A stretch of 19,288 nt of DNA from Candidatus Collierbacteria bacterium (GTDB taxonomy: Bacteria; Patescibacteriota; Microgenomatia; UBA1400; MFAQ01): contig JAHFKQ010000005.1 of assembly GCA_023245265.1 (NCBI GenBank), positions 1 through 19,288 on the forward strand, read 5' to 3'. The position numbers were made by a program, and so were the translations under genes. This document shows positions 7,328 through 14,528 of this stretch, piece by piece. Under the pieces are notes generated by a model. It made no database searches. It was not told the DNA's origin and was given only the letters and a program-made list of their open reading frames with translations. The first letter of the stretch is position 1, and the number at the start of each line of letters is the position of its first letter.

Positions 7328-9619
7328 ATGGGTAAAAATAAAAATCACCACTCCAAAAACATCTTTTTGCTGGTTGGTCGTCCTGTCTTCAATTTGTTCA
7401 TCCTCTCCATTTCGTTTCTCGGCTTTATCTACCTTTTTCTCGAAAAACTGCTTCTCACTAAGCCAAAACCAATTCCAGGTCTTAAGTTTCATCTCCCCAA
7501 GTTTTCCTTTTCGCTATCCCTACCAAAACTTACCCTCCCAACCCTTCCCACTATCAATCTCCCCTCTTTCAATTTCAAAAAGCGCTACCTTTTCTTTCTG
7601 ATTTCCTCAATCGGACTCGGTGTTATCATTTATGTCGAGATCTTTCATGGTCTGCCAAATCCCAAAATCCTCAGCCAATTTCCCTCAAAATTGACAACCC
7701 AAATTTTGGATCGAAACGGAGTTCTTCTTTACAAAATATATAAAGACGAAAACCGTACTTTAATCTCTCTCCACTCTCTTCCCAAACATGTTACCAACGC
7801 CTTTCTGGCGGCAGAAGACAAGGATTTTTATTCTCACAACGGTTTCTCTTTACCCGGGCTTTTCCGTGCTGTTTATAAAAATCTCTTTGATGAAAAACTT
7901 GAGGGTGGTTCCACCATTACTCAACAGCTAATCAAAAACACGATTTTGACGAATGAAAGAACCTTAACCAGAAAAATAAAGGAAATCATTTTAGCTATCA
8001 AAACCGAAAGACTTTATTCCAAGGACACTATCTTCGAAATGTATCTCAACCAAGTTGGCTTTGGCGGACCGGCCTATGGGATTCAAGAGGCCGCCCATCA
8101 ATACTTTGACATCGACGCTCACGACTTGGATTTAGCCCAAGCGGCTTTTCTGGCCGGTCTGACTAGAGCACCCAGTAAATACTCTCCCTTTGGTGATCAA
8201 CCTGAATTAGCCATGGAGAGACAAAAATGGGTTTTACATCAAATGGCCAAAGATGGTCTCATCTCTACCGAGGAGTTAAATAAATCTCTGGCCGAAAAGC
8301 TCAATTTTCAGTCTGCCAGGATCGAGATTAAAGCTCCACATTTTGTAATGTTAGTGAAAAATATTTTAGTCAATCAACTTGGCGAAAATATGGTCACTCA
8401 GGGCGGACTCAAAGTCTACACCACTCTGGACAGTCGGCTTCAGGAGCAAGCCCAAAAAATAGTGACTGACGAGGTCAATACTCTCCAAAGGTTCAATGTT
8501 TATAACGGCTCGGCGCTAGTGACCAATCCCGGAACCGGAGAAATCTTGGCCATGGTGGGCTCGAAAGACTACTTCAATTTGAAGGAAAATGGTCAAGTCA
8601 ACTTGACCACTGCTATCCGTCAACCTGGCAGTTCTATCAAACCACTTAACTATGCTTTATATTTTGAAAAAGGTTTTAGCCCTTCTTCCATCATCGAGGA
8701 CAAACCTCTCTCTGTCAGAGTATCTAGTAGCGAAATTTGGTCTCCCAAAAACTATGACGGTCGCTTCCACGGCACCATTACTCTTCGTCAAGCCTTGGCA
8801 AGTTCATACAACATCCCATCGGTCCTGCTACTTCTTCAAAATGGCATCAAAAATTTTGCCGATTTTGCTCAAAGACTTGGTATTACTACTTGGGAAGACC
8901 CCTCTCGTTTTGGACCCTCCATGGCACTGGGAAGTCTTGAAGTGAGAATGGTTGACCTGGCGACTGCCTACTCCACTTTTGCTAATCATGGTACTACCAC
9001 CCCACTCCACACCATTCTCAAAGTTGAGAAAAATAATGGCGAGAACATTAGAATTTCTTCTTGTCCAAATCAGAATAACAACTCCGGAGATAGTTCCATC
9101 GTCAACGCCGATGAAAGTACTTGTACCGCCAAAAATAATATTTCCGATACCACCGCCTATCTTATTTCCGATATTTTAAGTGATAACTCTGCCCGAGCAC
9201 CGGCCTTCGGGGCAAACTCTGTCCTCAATATCAAATCGGCCAAAGTTGCCGTCAAAACCGGTACCAGTAACGATCTTAAAGATAACTGGGCTATTGGCTT
9301 TACCGAGAATTATCTGGTAGCCACCTGGGTTGGAAACAATGACAATACGCCTATGTCCAGAGTTGCCTCAGGTATTACCGGAGCTTCTCCCATCTGGGCC
9401 AAAATCTTCAACACCATTTTGGCCTCACATCCCCAAGCCACTACTCTTCAACCTCCGGATAATTTAGTTAAAGTTTCTATCTGTGTCTTGACCGGCACTC
9501 TAACTTGTACCGGTTGTCCTACCAGAATTGATTACTTTGTTAAAGGCCAAGAGCCAAAAACTGCCTGTGACCCCATCGACATTCAAAGGCGTTTGACCGC
9601 CCCCACCCCTACGCCTTAA
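7328..9619 (+). CDS. Class A penicillin-binding protein with an unusual two-helix, Leu-Pro-rich N terminus
   Basis: Second bifunctional peptidoglycan synthase, 763 residues. The GT51 domain (about 122-300) has EDKDFYSHNG (Glu163 catalytic) and GGSTITQQL (193-201). The transpeptidase domain has SSIK (Ser435, Lys438), SYN (493-495) and KTGT (643-646). It closely resembles the protein encoded at 3692-6064 along both domains, so the two are paralogues, probably from a local duplication. Unlike that paralogue, it has two N-terminal hydrophobic helices (about 17-38 and 87-104) separated by a linker with five Leu-Pro dipeptides (56-79) and many Lys but no acidic residue. Six extracytoplasmic cysteines (579, 599 and four near the C terminus) suggest disulfides. 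The C terminus is Pro/Thr-rich. Confidence 0.95.
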   Translation: MGKNKNHHSKNIFLLVGRPVFNLFILSISFLGFIYLFLEKLLLTKPKPIPGLKFHLPKFSFSLSLPKLTLPTLPTINLPSFNFKKRYLFFLISSIGLGVIIYVEIFHGLPNPKILSQFPSKLTTQILDRNGVLLYKIYKDENRTLISLHSLPKHVTNAFLAAEDKDFYSHNGFSLPGLFRAVYKNLFDEKLEGGSTITQQLIKNTILTNERTLTRKIKEIILAIKTERLYSKDTIFEMYLNQVGFGGPAYGIQEAAHQYFDIDAHDLDLAQAAFLAGLTRAPSKYSPFGDQPELAMERQKWVLHQMAKDGLISTEELNKSLAEKLNFQSARIEIKAPHFVMLVKNILVNQLGENMVTQGGLKVYTTLDSRLQEQAQKIVTDEVNTLQRFNVYNGSALVTNPGTGEILAMVGSKDYFNLKENGQVNLTTAIRQPGSSIKPLNYALYFEKGFSPSSIIEDKPLSVRVSSSEIWSPKNYDGRFHGTITLRQALASSYNIPSVLLLLQNGIKNFADFAQRLGITTWEDPSRFGPSMALGSLEVRMVDLATAYSTFANHGTTTPLHTILKVEKNNGENIRISSCPNQNNNSGDSSIVNADESTCTAKNNISDTTAYLISDILSDNSARAPAFGANSVLNIKSAKVAVKTGTSNDLKDNWAIGFTENYLVATWVGNNDNTPMSRVASGITGASPIWAKIFNTILASHPQATTLQPPDNLVKVSICVLTGTLTCTGCPTRIDYFVKGQEPKTACDPIDIQRRLTAPTPTP

Positions 9620-9660
9620 TCTCCGAAAAGTAACAGCGCAGAATTCTAGCAAATCACCAC

Positions 9661-9678
9661 ACGGCTTCGAACCGTTTT
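9661..9678 (+). terminator. Weak candidate terminator after the second PBP gene
   Basis: A 4-bp stem (acgg / ccgt) with a 7-nt loop is followed by only four T. It sits in the 57-bp gap between convergent genes. The stem is short, so the call is weak. Confidence 0.25.
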
Positions 9679-9994
9679 ACAATTTATATTCAATATAATT
9701 TTTCCATTGGGATTTCGGTGTCTCCTTCTGGTTTACCTCGGACTTTGGTGTCGACCAATCAAAACTGTTGTCTCTCAATTTTGGCCATAACCAAAAAGCA
9801 ATGGTCGTGCCAAAAATAATGAAGAAAGTCCAAAACACCACTTTTCTTTCAGACGCTCTCTCTTCCTTGGTCTTTTTTCTTTTGACTTTCTTTTTTTTTG
9901 GTGCGCCGTCCCCCACATTCTCATCTTCATCCATCGGTAGTTCCAGTTCAGCGTCAAGATCTCTCATATTAGTCAATTTTTTGTTTCCAAACAT
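9677..9994 (-). CDS. Small single-helix membrane protein, unrecognised
   Basis: A 105-residue protein with three blocks: an acidic N-terminal region (about 13-28, including PMDEDEN), a strongly basic stretch (about 33-52, rich in Lys and Arg), then one membrane helix (about 52-70, VVFWTFFIIFGTTIAFWLW) and a polar 35-residue tail. The basic block before the helix predicts N-in, C-out topology. No family is recognised. The start shown overlaps the 3' end of the dehydrogenase gene by 26 bp; ATG 9967, just past that stop, is an equally good start (96 residues). It is the last gene of the PfkB-dehydrogenase unit. Opposite-strand frames here look less protein-like. Confidence 0.72.
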   Translation of the reverse strand: MFGNKKLTNMRDLDAELELPMDEDENVGDGAPKKKKVKRKKTKEERASERKVVFWTFFIIFGTTIAFWLWPKLRDNSFDWSTPKSEVNQKETPKSQWKNYIEYKL

Positions 9995-10955
9995 CTGGGT
10001 TAACTAGACATGACGGCTGTTTATCTTCAATTGCATCGGCCATATTATCTACCACTATCCTGGCCATAGCGATCCTGGCTTCAATAGTTGCCGAAGCGGT
10101 ATGTGGTGTCAGAACAGTGTTTGATAAATTGCGTAGTTCTTCAGGCACCTGGGCTTCATCTTCGTAAACATCCAGCCCTGCCCCAGCTATCCATTTTTCT
10201 TTCAACGCTTTTATCAGAGCCTTTTCATCCACAATCGGACCTCTCGCGGTATTAATCAGAACCGCGGTTGGTTTCATCAGTTTTAACTCTCGTTCACTGA
10301 TTAAATGTTTTGTCTCCAGGTTTAACGGTACAGACAAACTAACCACATCGGCCATCTCTAGGAGTTGGTCCAAGGTGTGATATGTCACATCATATTCTTC
10401 TTCAAATTCCTCATCTCGGTGGCGGTTATGGTAAACCACTCTCATGCCCAAAGCTCTGGCCATTCTGGCTGTCCACCTGCCAATTCTCCCGAGTCCTACA
10501 ATCCCCATTACTTTATCTTTTACTCCCGTCCCCAGCAAAAGATCCGGTTCCCACCCTTTGTATTTTCCCGCTCGCACAAAACGGTCTCCCTCGACTACTC
10601 TCCGAAACAAGACCAAGGTGAAAGTTATCACCAGTTCGGCTACCGACTCGGTTAACACTCCGGGAGTGTTGGTAACGCAAATCCCCCTCTTGGTCGCCGC
10701 CGCGACATCTATGTTATCAAAACCCACAGCATAATTTCCAATTGCCTTGAGTTGCGGTCCGGCGGCGTCCATCACCTCCGCATCTATCTTTTCGGTCAAA
10801 AGGGAAATAATCCCTACGGCCCCTTTAACTCCGGACAATAGGTCCTCTCGACCGATATCCTTTCCCGGCCAGATTACCACTTCATACTTATCTTTCAATT
10901 TTTCCAAATACTTTCCCAAGTAAATATGAGTTACAAAGATCTTCGCCTTCTCCAT
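9969..10955 (-). CDS. D-2-hydroxyacid dehydrogenase (glyoxylate/hydroxypyruvate reductase-like)
   Basis: NAD(P)H-dependent cytoplasmic enzyme interconverting 2-oxoacids and D-2-hydroxyacids. The 328 residues have the family's split layout: an N-terminal catalytic part, then a Rossmann domain with GLGRIG (154-159), then the return of the catalytic domain. The catalytic triad is seen as Arg238 in NTARG, Glu267 in DVYEDE and His285 in LTPHTASAT. NYAVGFDNIDV and NTPGVLTESVAE are family hallmarks. The usual EP after the glutamate is EA and the common PH(I/L)GS is PHTAS. The closest pattern I recall is archaeal-type glyoxylate reductase, but the true substrate (glyoxylate, hydroxypyruvate or a phenylpyruvate-like acid) cannot be fixed by sequence. 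It follows the PfkB gene by 35 bp. Confidence 0.9.
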   Translation of the reverse strand: MEKAKIFVTHIYLGKYLEKLKDKYEVVIWPGKDIGREDLLSGVKGAVGIISLLTEKIDAEVMDAAGPQLKAIGNYAVGFDNIDVAAATKRGICVTNTPGVLTESVAELVITFTLVLFRRVVEGDRFVRAGKYKGWEPDLLLGTGVKDKVMGIVGLGRIGRWTARMARALGMRVVYHNRHRDEEFEEEYDVTYHTLDQLLEMADVVSLSVPLNLETKHLISERELKLMKPTAVLINTARGPIVDEKALIKALKEKWIAGAGLDVYEDEAQVPEELRNLSNTVLTPHTASATIEARIAMARIVVDNMADAIEDKQPSCLVNPDVWKQKID

Positions 10956-10961
10956 ACCTTC

Positions 10962-10970
10962 ATTTAATCA
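10962..10970 (-). promoter_or_regulatory. Candidate extended -10 before the dehydrogenase gene
   Basis: On the minus strand TGATTAAAT (TGn plus a 4/6 match) ends exactly 6 nt before ATG 10955. The hexamer is weak, but spacing matches the other leaderless candidates. It would give the dehydrogenase a promoter separate from the upstream PfkB gene. Confidence 0.35.
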
Positions 10971-10990
10971 CATTTAGATTCAATATTTTT

Positions 10991-11974
10991 CTAAACAACC
11001 TCCTCTACCATTTTTAGTTTTTTACCCAACCACCTTGCCATTTCCTCCTTGTATAGTAATCCATCTTTGGCTCCCATTTTCGTTACCTGACTACCTCCGT
11101 TAGCCAAACCCATTTTCAGAATATCTGCCGGATTTTTATTTTGGAGTATCCCTGCCACCATTCCTGCTACAAAAGCATCCCCCGCTCCAGTGTCATCGAC
11201 TGAAACTACTGGGAAAGCCTCCATCTTAAGCCAATTACGATTAATTAATAATCCCGCCCCCCTTTTCCCATCAGTGATGACAGATCTTCGCATGCCCAAT
11301 TCGGCCATCTTTTTAACCAACTTCTCTTCTTCTTCAAAATCAACTTCTACCAGAGCACTTGCCTCCATCCGATTGATAATAAATAAATCTAATTTGGGCA
11401 GTAATTTCAACAATCTTTCTTTCTGATCCAGTTCTTTTTTGCCCGGATTTAGTCCAATTTTAATTCCCTTATTCAAAGCAAATGCCACCAGGTCTTCCAA
11501 GAAATCCATCTCTCCTCCAAGCGAAGAGACCTGAATCCAATCCGCTTTTTTGATTTCTTCCCAATCAATCTCTGTGGTCTGTATCGAAGCACTTTCACCC
11601 CTGTAAGTGACAATCGATCTTCCCCCATCCGGCGAAACCAACACCACCGATAAGCCTGTCTTTCCTTTTCCTTGTTGCAGCAGCGAAAGATCCAAACCTT
11701 CTTTTTCCAACTGTTTTTTCATCACTTCTCCCAAATCATCACTTCCAATTCTGGAAATCATCTTGACTGCCTCTCCTAATCGATGCAGACCTACCGCCAC
11801 ATTAGTGCCTCCCCCACCACTCGCCACCATGTCTTCTTCGGCTTCGAGTTTACCCCCAATCATCTCACAGATAGCCACCCCCCCCGGTACTTCATGGCCT
11901 TTTACCACCTTCAACCCCTTAGACTTCAGAATCACATCTAATACCGTCGCGCCGATTACAATCACCTTTTCCAT
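10991..11974 (-). CDS. PfkB-family (ribokinase-like) carbohydrate kinase
   Basis: ATP-dependent cytoplasmic kinase phosphorylating a sugar, sugar phosphate or nucleoside. The 327 residues are of normal length. Signature 1 is the Gly-rich ASGGGGTNVAVGLHRLG (51-67), and signature 2 is DTGAGDAFVAG (261-271) with Asp266 as predicted catalytic base and the Gly run as anion hole. NRMEASALV (201-209) and ITDGKRGAGL (233-242) are typical of the nucleotide-binding half. The substrate is not evident: ribokinase, fructokinase and 6-phosphofructokinase-like activities are all possible. Its neighbours (a hydroxyacid dehydrogenase downstream, aldolase and pentose-phosphate genes nearby) suggest central sugar metabolism. 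ATG 11974 is supported by an extended -10 exactly 6 nt upstream. Confidence 0.92.
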   Translation of the reverse strand: MEKVIVIGATVLDVILKSKGLKVVKGHEVPGGVAICEMIGGKLEAEEDMVASGGGGTNVAVGLHRLGEAVKMISRIGSDDLGEVMKKQLEKEGLDLSLLQQGKGKTGLSVVLVSPDGGRSIVTYRGESASIQTTEIDWEEIKKADWIQVSSLGGEMDFLEDLVAFALNKGIKIGLNPGKKELDQKERLLKLLPKLDLFIINRMEASALVEVDFEEEEKLVKKMAELGMRRSVITDGKRGAGLLINRNWLKMEAFPVVSVDDTGAGDAFVAGMVAGILQNKNPADILKMGLANGGSQVTKMGAKDGLLYKEEMARWLGKKLKMVEEVV

Positions 11975-11980
11975 ATGTTC

Positions 11981-11989
11981 ATTCTAACA
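11981..11989 (-). promoter_or_regulatory. Extended -10 promoter of the PfkB gene (leaderless)
   Basis: On the minus strand TGTTAGAAT (TGn plus a 5/6 match to TATAAT) lies exactly 6 nt before ATG 11974. Transcription should begin at the start codon. It faces away from the -10 at 11999-12007, with 9 bp between them. Confidence 0.6.
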
Positions 11990-11998
11990 AACACCAAC

Positions 11999-12007
11999 TG
12001 TTAAAAT
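11999..12007 (+). promoter_or_regulatory. Extended -10 promoter of the 12014 membrane gene (leaderless)
   Basis: TGTTAAAAT (TGn plus a 5/6 match) lies exactly 6 nt before ATG 12014. There is no Shine-Dalgarno site. This mirrors the opposing promoter of the PfkB gene in the same 39-bp gap. Confidence 0.6.
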
Positions 12008-12013
12008 ATATCT

Positions 12014-12460
12014 ATGAAACCTCTGCAATTACTGCGGCCAAAATCCGGTAAAGAAATTCCCTTTCTCATTTTAATTAGTTTTTTAGTCACCTTTCTTCTT
12101 TCTCGATTAGTAGTTTTTTATCTGCCCCTACCAAACTTTTTTCTCAAGATCAGAGGTGTCCATGTCCATCATTTTGCCTACGGTATTTTTATCTTAGGCC
12201 TAGTCGGATTCTTAAGCCTTGTTCAAACTCTCTCCGAAAAATCAAAACTCAAATTGTCTTTGCTCTATGGCTTGGGGTTAGGTCTCGCTTTCGACGAATT
12301 TGCCATGTGGATCGAACTCGAAGATATTTATCGGGACCGAACCACTTATGATGCCATCGTCATCATCACGCTAATTCTCCTGAATATTGTTTACTTTGCA
12401 GACTTTTGGAAAAAATGGGGGGGCCACTTAGACCGTCTTTTCAAACGACTCTTTACTTAA
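12014..12460 (+). CDS. Four-helix membrane protein with buried His and acidic residues, function unknown
   Basis: A 148-residue protein with about four membrane helices (roughly 16-38, 54-72, 82-100 and 112-130). Polar residues cluster at helix edges: VHVHHF (His50, 52, 53), FDEF (Asp94, Glu95), ELEDIY (Glu101, Glu103, Asp104) and Asp113. I recall uncharacterised integral membrane proteins, including from actinobacteria, with a similar HHxxxGI and DEFALW-LxLxDVY pattern, but no established function. The His/Asp/Glu set could bind a metal or form an active site; that is inference. The first residues are basic, consistent with N-in topology. The 3' end overlaps the convergent aldolase gene by 8 bp, so both transcripts probably run into each other. 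Confidence 0.82.
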   Translation: MKPLQLLRPKSGKEIPFLILISFLVTFLLSRLVVFYLPLPNFFLKIRGVHVHHFAYGIFILGLVGFLSLVQTLSEKSKLKLSLLYGLGLGLAFDEFAMWIELEDIYRDRTTYDAIVIITLILLNIVYFADFWKKWGGHLDRLFKRLFT

Positions 12461-13199
12461 AAACAATCTCCGACAATTTTTTGGCAACTTCATTTGGATT
12501 CGGATCTTGCCAGACATTTCTCCCGATGGCGATTCCTCTGGCTCCGGCCTTCATACATCCCTCTACTTCCGTTTCCAGATTTTCCCAGTCCACCTTCTTT
12601 CCACCTTGAGCCAACACTCCTGTTTTTCCCGCCGCCCGCACCACCCAATTGAAACTCTCCGGATCCCCGGTGTAAGGGACTTTCACAAAGTCGGCATTCA
12701 TCTCCATGCCGATTCTGGCGCCATAGGCCACCACATCTCTCTCAGACTCCCTACCGGCCACCTTCTTGCCTCTGGGATACATCCATGCAATCACAATCAT
12801 TCCTCTGGCATGGGCCTCATCTTCGATGCGAGAAAATTCAACCAACATCTGCTCTTCATGTTCACTACCGACATAAATGGTATACCCGACTCCGATAGCC
12901 CCCAACTCTGCTGCCTTTTCCACTGTACAAAGTTGCAGTGACAAAGGCTCCTCCCCATAAAAAGATGTTTTACCGTTTAGTTTTACAATTAAAGGCACCC
13001 CGCTTTCTTTTTGATAATACTTGGCTGCCACCCCCTCTTGAAAAACCACCCCCGTAAAATAGCCATTTTTCGCTATTTCCATAATATATGCCGGATCGAC
13101 GCTTTTATCATCAAAATCAATTGGGCCATGTTCGAACCCCTGATCATAAGCAATTAACATCACTTTACCGTTTTTTTCGATTCTGGTTGTGTCTATCAT
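12453..13199 (-). CDS. Fructose-bisphosphate aldolase class I, archaeal/DhnA type
   Basis: Schiff-base aldolase that cleaves or forms fructose 1,6-bisphosphate in glycolysis/gluconeogenesis, cytoplasmic. The 248 residues are close to the family norm. The lysine in ADFVKVPYTGD (Lys173) is the predicted Schiff-base residue. The start carries AYDQGFEHGP (17-26), WMYPRG (139-144) supplies the tyrosine used as proton donor in archaeal homologues, and GARGIAIGRNVWQ (219-231) is the phosphate-binding loop. It is the last gene of the unit starting with the RpiB-like gene, 2 bp after the LOG-like gene. Related DhnA-family members such as LsrF or 2-amino-3,7-dideoxy-hept-6-ulosonate synthase are possible, but sugar-phosphate neighbours favour the aldolase role. 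Confidence 0.9.
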   Translation of the reverse strand: MIDTTRIEKNGKVMLIAYDQGFEHGPIDFDDKSVDPAYIMEIAKNGYFTGVVFQEGVAAKYYQKESGVPLIVKLNGKTSFYGEEPLSLQLCTVEKAAELGAIGVGYTIYVGSEHEEQMLVEFSRIEDEAHARGMIVIAWMYPRGKKVAGRESERDVVAYGARIGMEMNADFVKVPYTGDPESFNWVVRAAGKTGVLAQGGKKVDWENLETEVEGCMKAGARGIAIGRNVWQDPNPNEVAKKLSEIVFK

Positions 13200-13201
13200 T
13201 T

Positions 13202-13825
13202 TTATTCAATAAAAGCTTTTTCTCCGCTCAGGTCGTCTTTTAACTCCACATGTGGCGGAATTTCTTTATCAAACTCCTCCAGATATGCTAATACTTGCTC
13301 CGGTGTCGTCGCAATTTTATAAACTCTCAGCGCTCCCGGGCGGGCTCCTATCCGCATATTTTTTACTAAAGCCTCGACAATAGGGTACCAAAATCCTCCG
13401 TACAAGATAAGTGGTTTATGATGTCCGAAATAAAGATAAGCCAAACCCCAAGCCATTCCCAGTTCTGACAAGGTACCGGTGCCACCATTAAAGATGACAT
13501 AAGCGTCCCCCAGTTCCAAAAGTTTCATGGTCCGGTCAACATAGTTATTCATAATAATTTCTTTGTCTGCTTTATTCTGAGGATCTTTACCTTCAAAATT
13601 TTCAATAAACTTTGGGTAAAAAGTTGCCACTGAAGCCACCCCACCCCCTTCATGAGCCCCTTCTGTTGCCGCTCTCATCACCCCTGGACCACCACCATTC
13701 ACTACTTCGAGCCCATTTTCGGCCAACAATCTTGTTACATTTACCGTATCGATATATAACGGGTCTTCCGGGGGACAATCAGCATAGCCAAATACTGTAA
13801 TTGACTTCAAGTTCTTAAACGACAT
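13202..13825 (-). CDS. LOG-family (TIGR00730-like) nucleoside 5'-monophosphate phosphoribohydrolase-like protein
   Basis: LOG-family proteins hydrolyse nucleoside or cytokinin 5'-monophosphates to base plus ribose 5-phosphate; many are misnamed lysine decarboxylases. The 207 residues carry GGGPGVM (44-50), TEGAHEGGG (54-62), Arg98 in VDRTMKLLELGDA and NGGTGTLSE (113-121) ending in the catalytic-type Glu121. The usual PGG(x)GTxxE is NGGTGTLSE here, and Arg98 is followed by Thr instead of Lys. It lies between an epimerase-like gene and the aldolase, so release of ribose 5-phosphate would fit its context. A TATAGT box overlapping the upstream stop codon could give it an internal promoter. Confidence 0.85.
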   Translation of the reverse strand: MSFKNLKSITVFGYADCPPEDPLYIDTVNVTRLLAENGLEVVNGGGPGVMRAATEGAHEGGGVASVATFYPKFIENFEGKDPQNKADKEIIMNNYVDRTMKLLELGDAYVIFNGGTGTLSELGMAWGLAYLYFGHHKPLILYGGFWYPIVEALVKNMRIGARPGALRVYKIATTPEQVLAYLEEFDKEIPPHVELKDDLSGEKAFIE

Positions 13826-13831
13826 ACTTTT

Positions 13832-13837
13832 ACTATA
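13832..13837 (-). promoter_or_regulatory. Candidate internal -10 promoter of the LOG-like gene
   Basis: On the minus strand TATAGT (5/6) lies exactly 6 nt before ATG 13825 and overlaps the stop codon of the epimerase-like gene. It would let the LOG-like and aldolase genes be expressed apart from the first two genes. Confidence 0.45.
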
Positions 13838-14528
13838 CAGAAAATTCCTTTTTTGCGTCTAGGGATTCAAGCCTTCTCAACTCTTTTTCTACATCTACAG
13901 CTTGAAGAATGTCCGAGCCAACCACGAACTCCATTCCCAAAAAGCTTTTATTAAATTCTTCTTCAGCAATCTCCTGTGACCACTCAGCCACCAAACATTT
14001 TTTGATATTTTCCACATTCAATCCTCCATCTACCACTATATTCACAAACTCACTCATTTCCCGAACCTTTTTTATTTTTTCCAATACTCGTTCATCAAAT
14101 TTTTGTCCCTGACTTCCGGCTTTCACACTGAGTAGTAATACTCCATCTAAGTTATTAATGATATCTTCCAGCCCTTCAAGGGGAGTCTCGATATCAAAAG
14201 CCAAGCCGGCTTTCATTCCGGCAAACTGGGTATCCGCCACAAACTTGGCCCTATCGGCCATTTTTTCAACCTGTCCATATAAGGCTGTCATCCCGGCGGC
14301 CGCACATCTCTCAACCCAATCTTCGGGTCTGTCTACCATCAAGTGACCTTCAAAATCTACGATTGTATCGATATTTAAGAGTATTTCTGGCATGACTGTC
14401 TCCGTCGGAGCAAATTTACCATCAATAACATCCATCTGCACCCTTTTACAGATCCCCCAAACTTTTTTAAGCTTCTCCTCAAAAGCCGTAATATCTTTTT
14501 CCAATATTGCCGGGGTGATTGTTACCAT
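13833..14528 (-). CDS. Ribulose-phosphate 3-epimerase-like TIM-barrel protein, divergent
   Basis: Epimerases of this fold interconvert ribulose 5-phosphate and xylulose 5-phosphate. The 231 residues follow the family order: PAIL (6-9, usually PSIL), QMDVIDGKF (31-39, usually HxDVMDGxF), GHLMVDRPED (61-70), LLSVKAGSQGQKF (132-144, usually MSVxPGFGGQxF) and VVDGGL (165-170). Asp33, His62 and Asp167 are kept, but the first metal-ligand His is Gln31. There is an insertion of about 15 residues (about 181-196) before FVVGSDI. It may be a true epimerase with altered metal binding or act on a related sugar phosphate. It abuts the RpiB-like gene with no gap. Confidence 0.78.
   Translation of the reverse strand: MVTITPAILEKDITAFEEKLKKVWGICKRVQMDVIDGKFAPTETVMPEILLNIDTIVDFEGHLMVDRPEDWVERCAAAGMTALYGQVEKMADRAKFVADTQFAGMKAGLAFDIETPLEGLEDIINNLDGVLLLSVKAGSQGQKFDERVLEKIKKVREMSEFVNIVVDGGLNVENIKKCLVAEWSQEIAEEEFNKSFLGMEFVVGSDILQAVDVEKELRRLESLDAKKEFSV

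Noticed and set aside
10973..10995. Inverted repeat TTTAGA-N11-TCTAAA around the PfkB stop codon
   Set aside because: Six AT-rich bases per arm can arise by chance here and there is no T-run for a terminator; too weak to call an operator.
12406..12941. Plus-strand frames opposite the aldolase gene
   Set aside because: The minus-strand aldolase has intact catalytic motifs; these frames are shadows.
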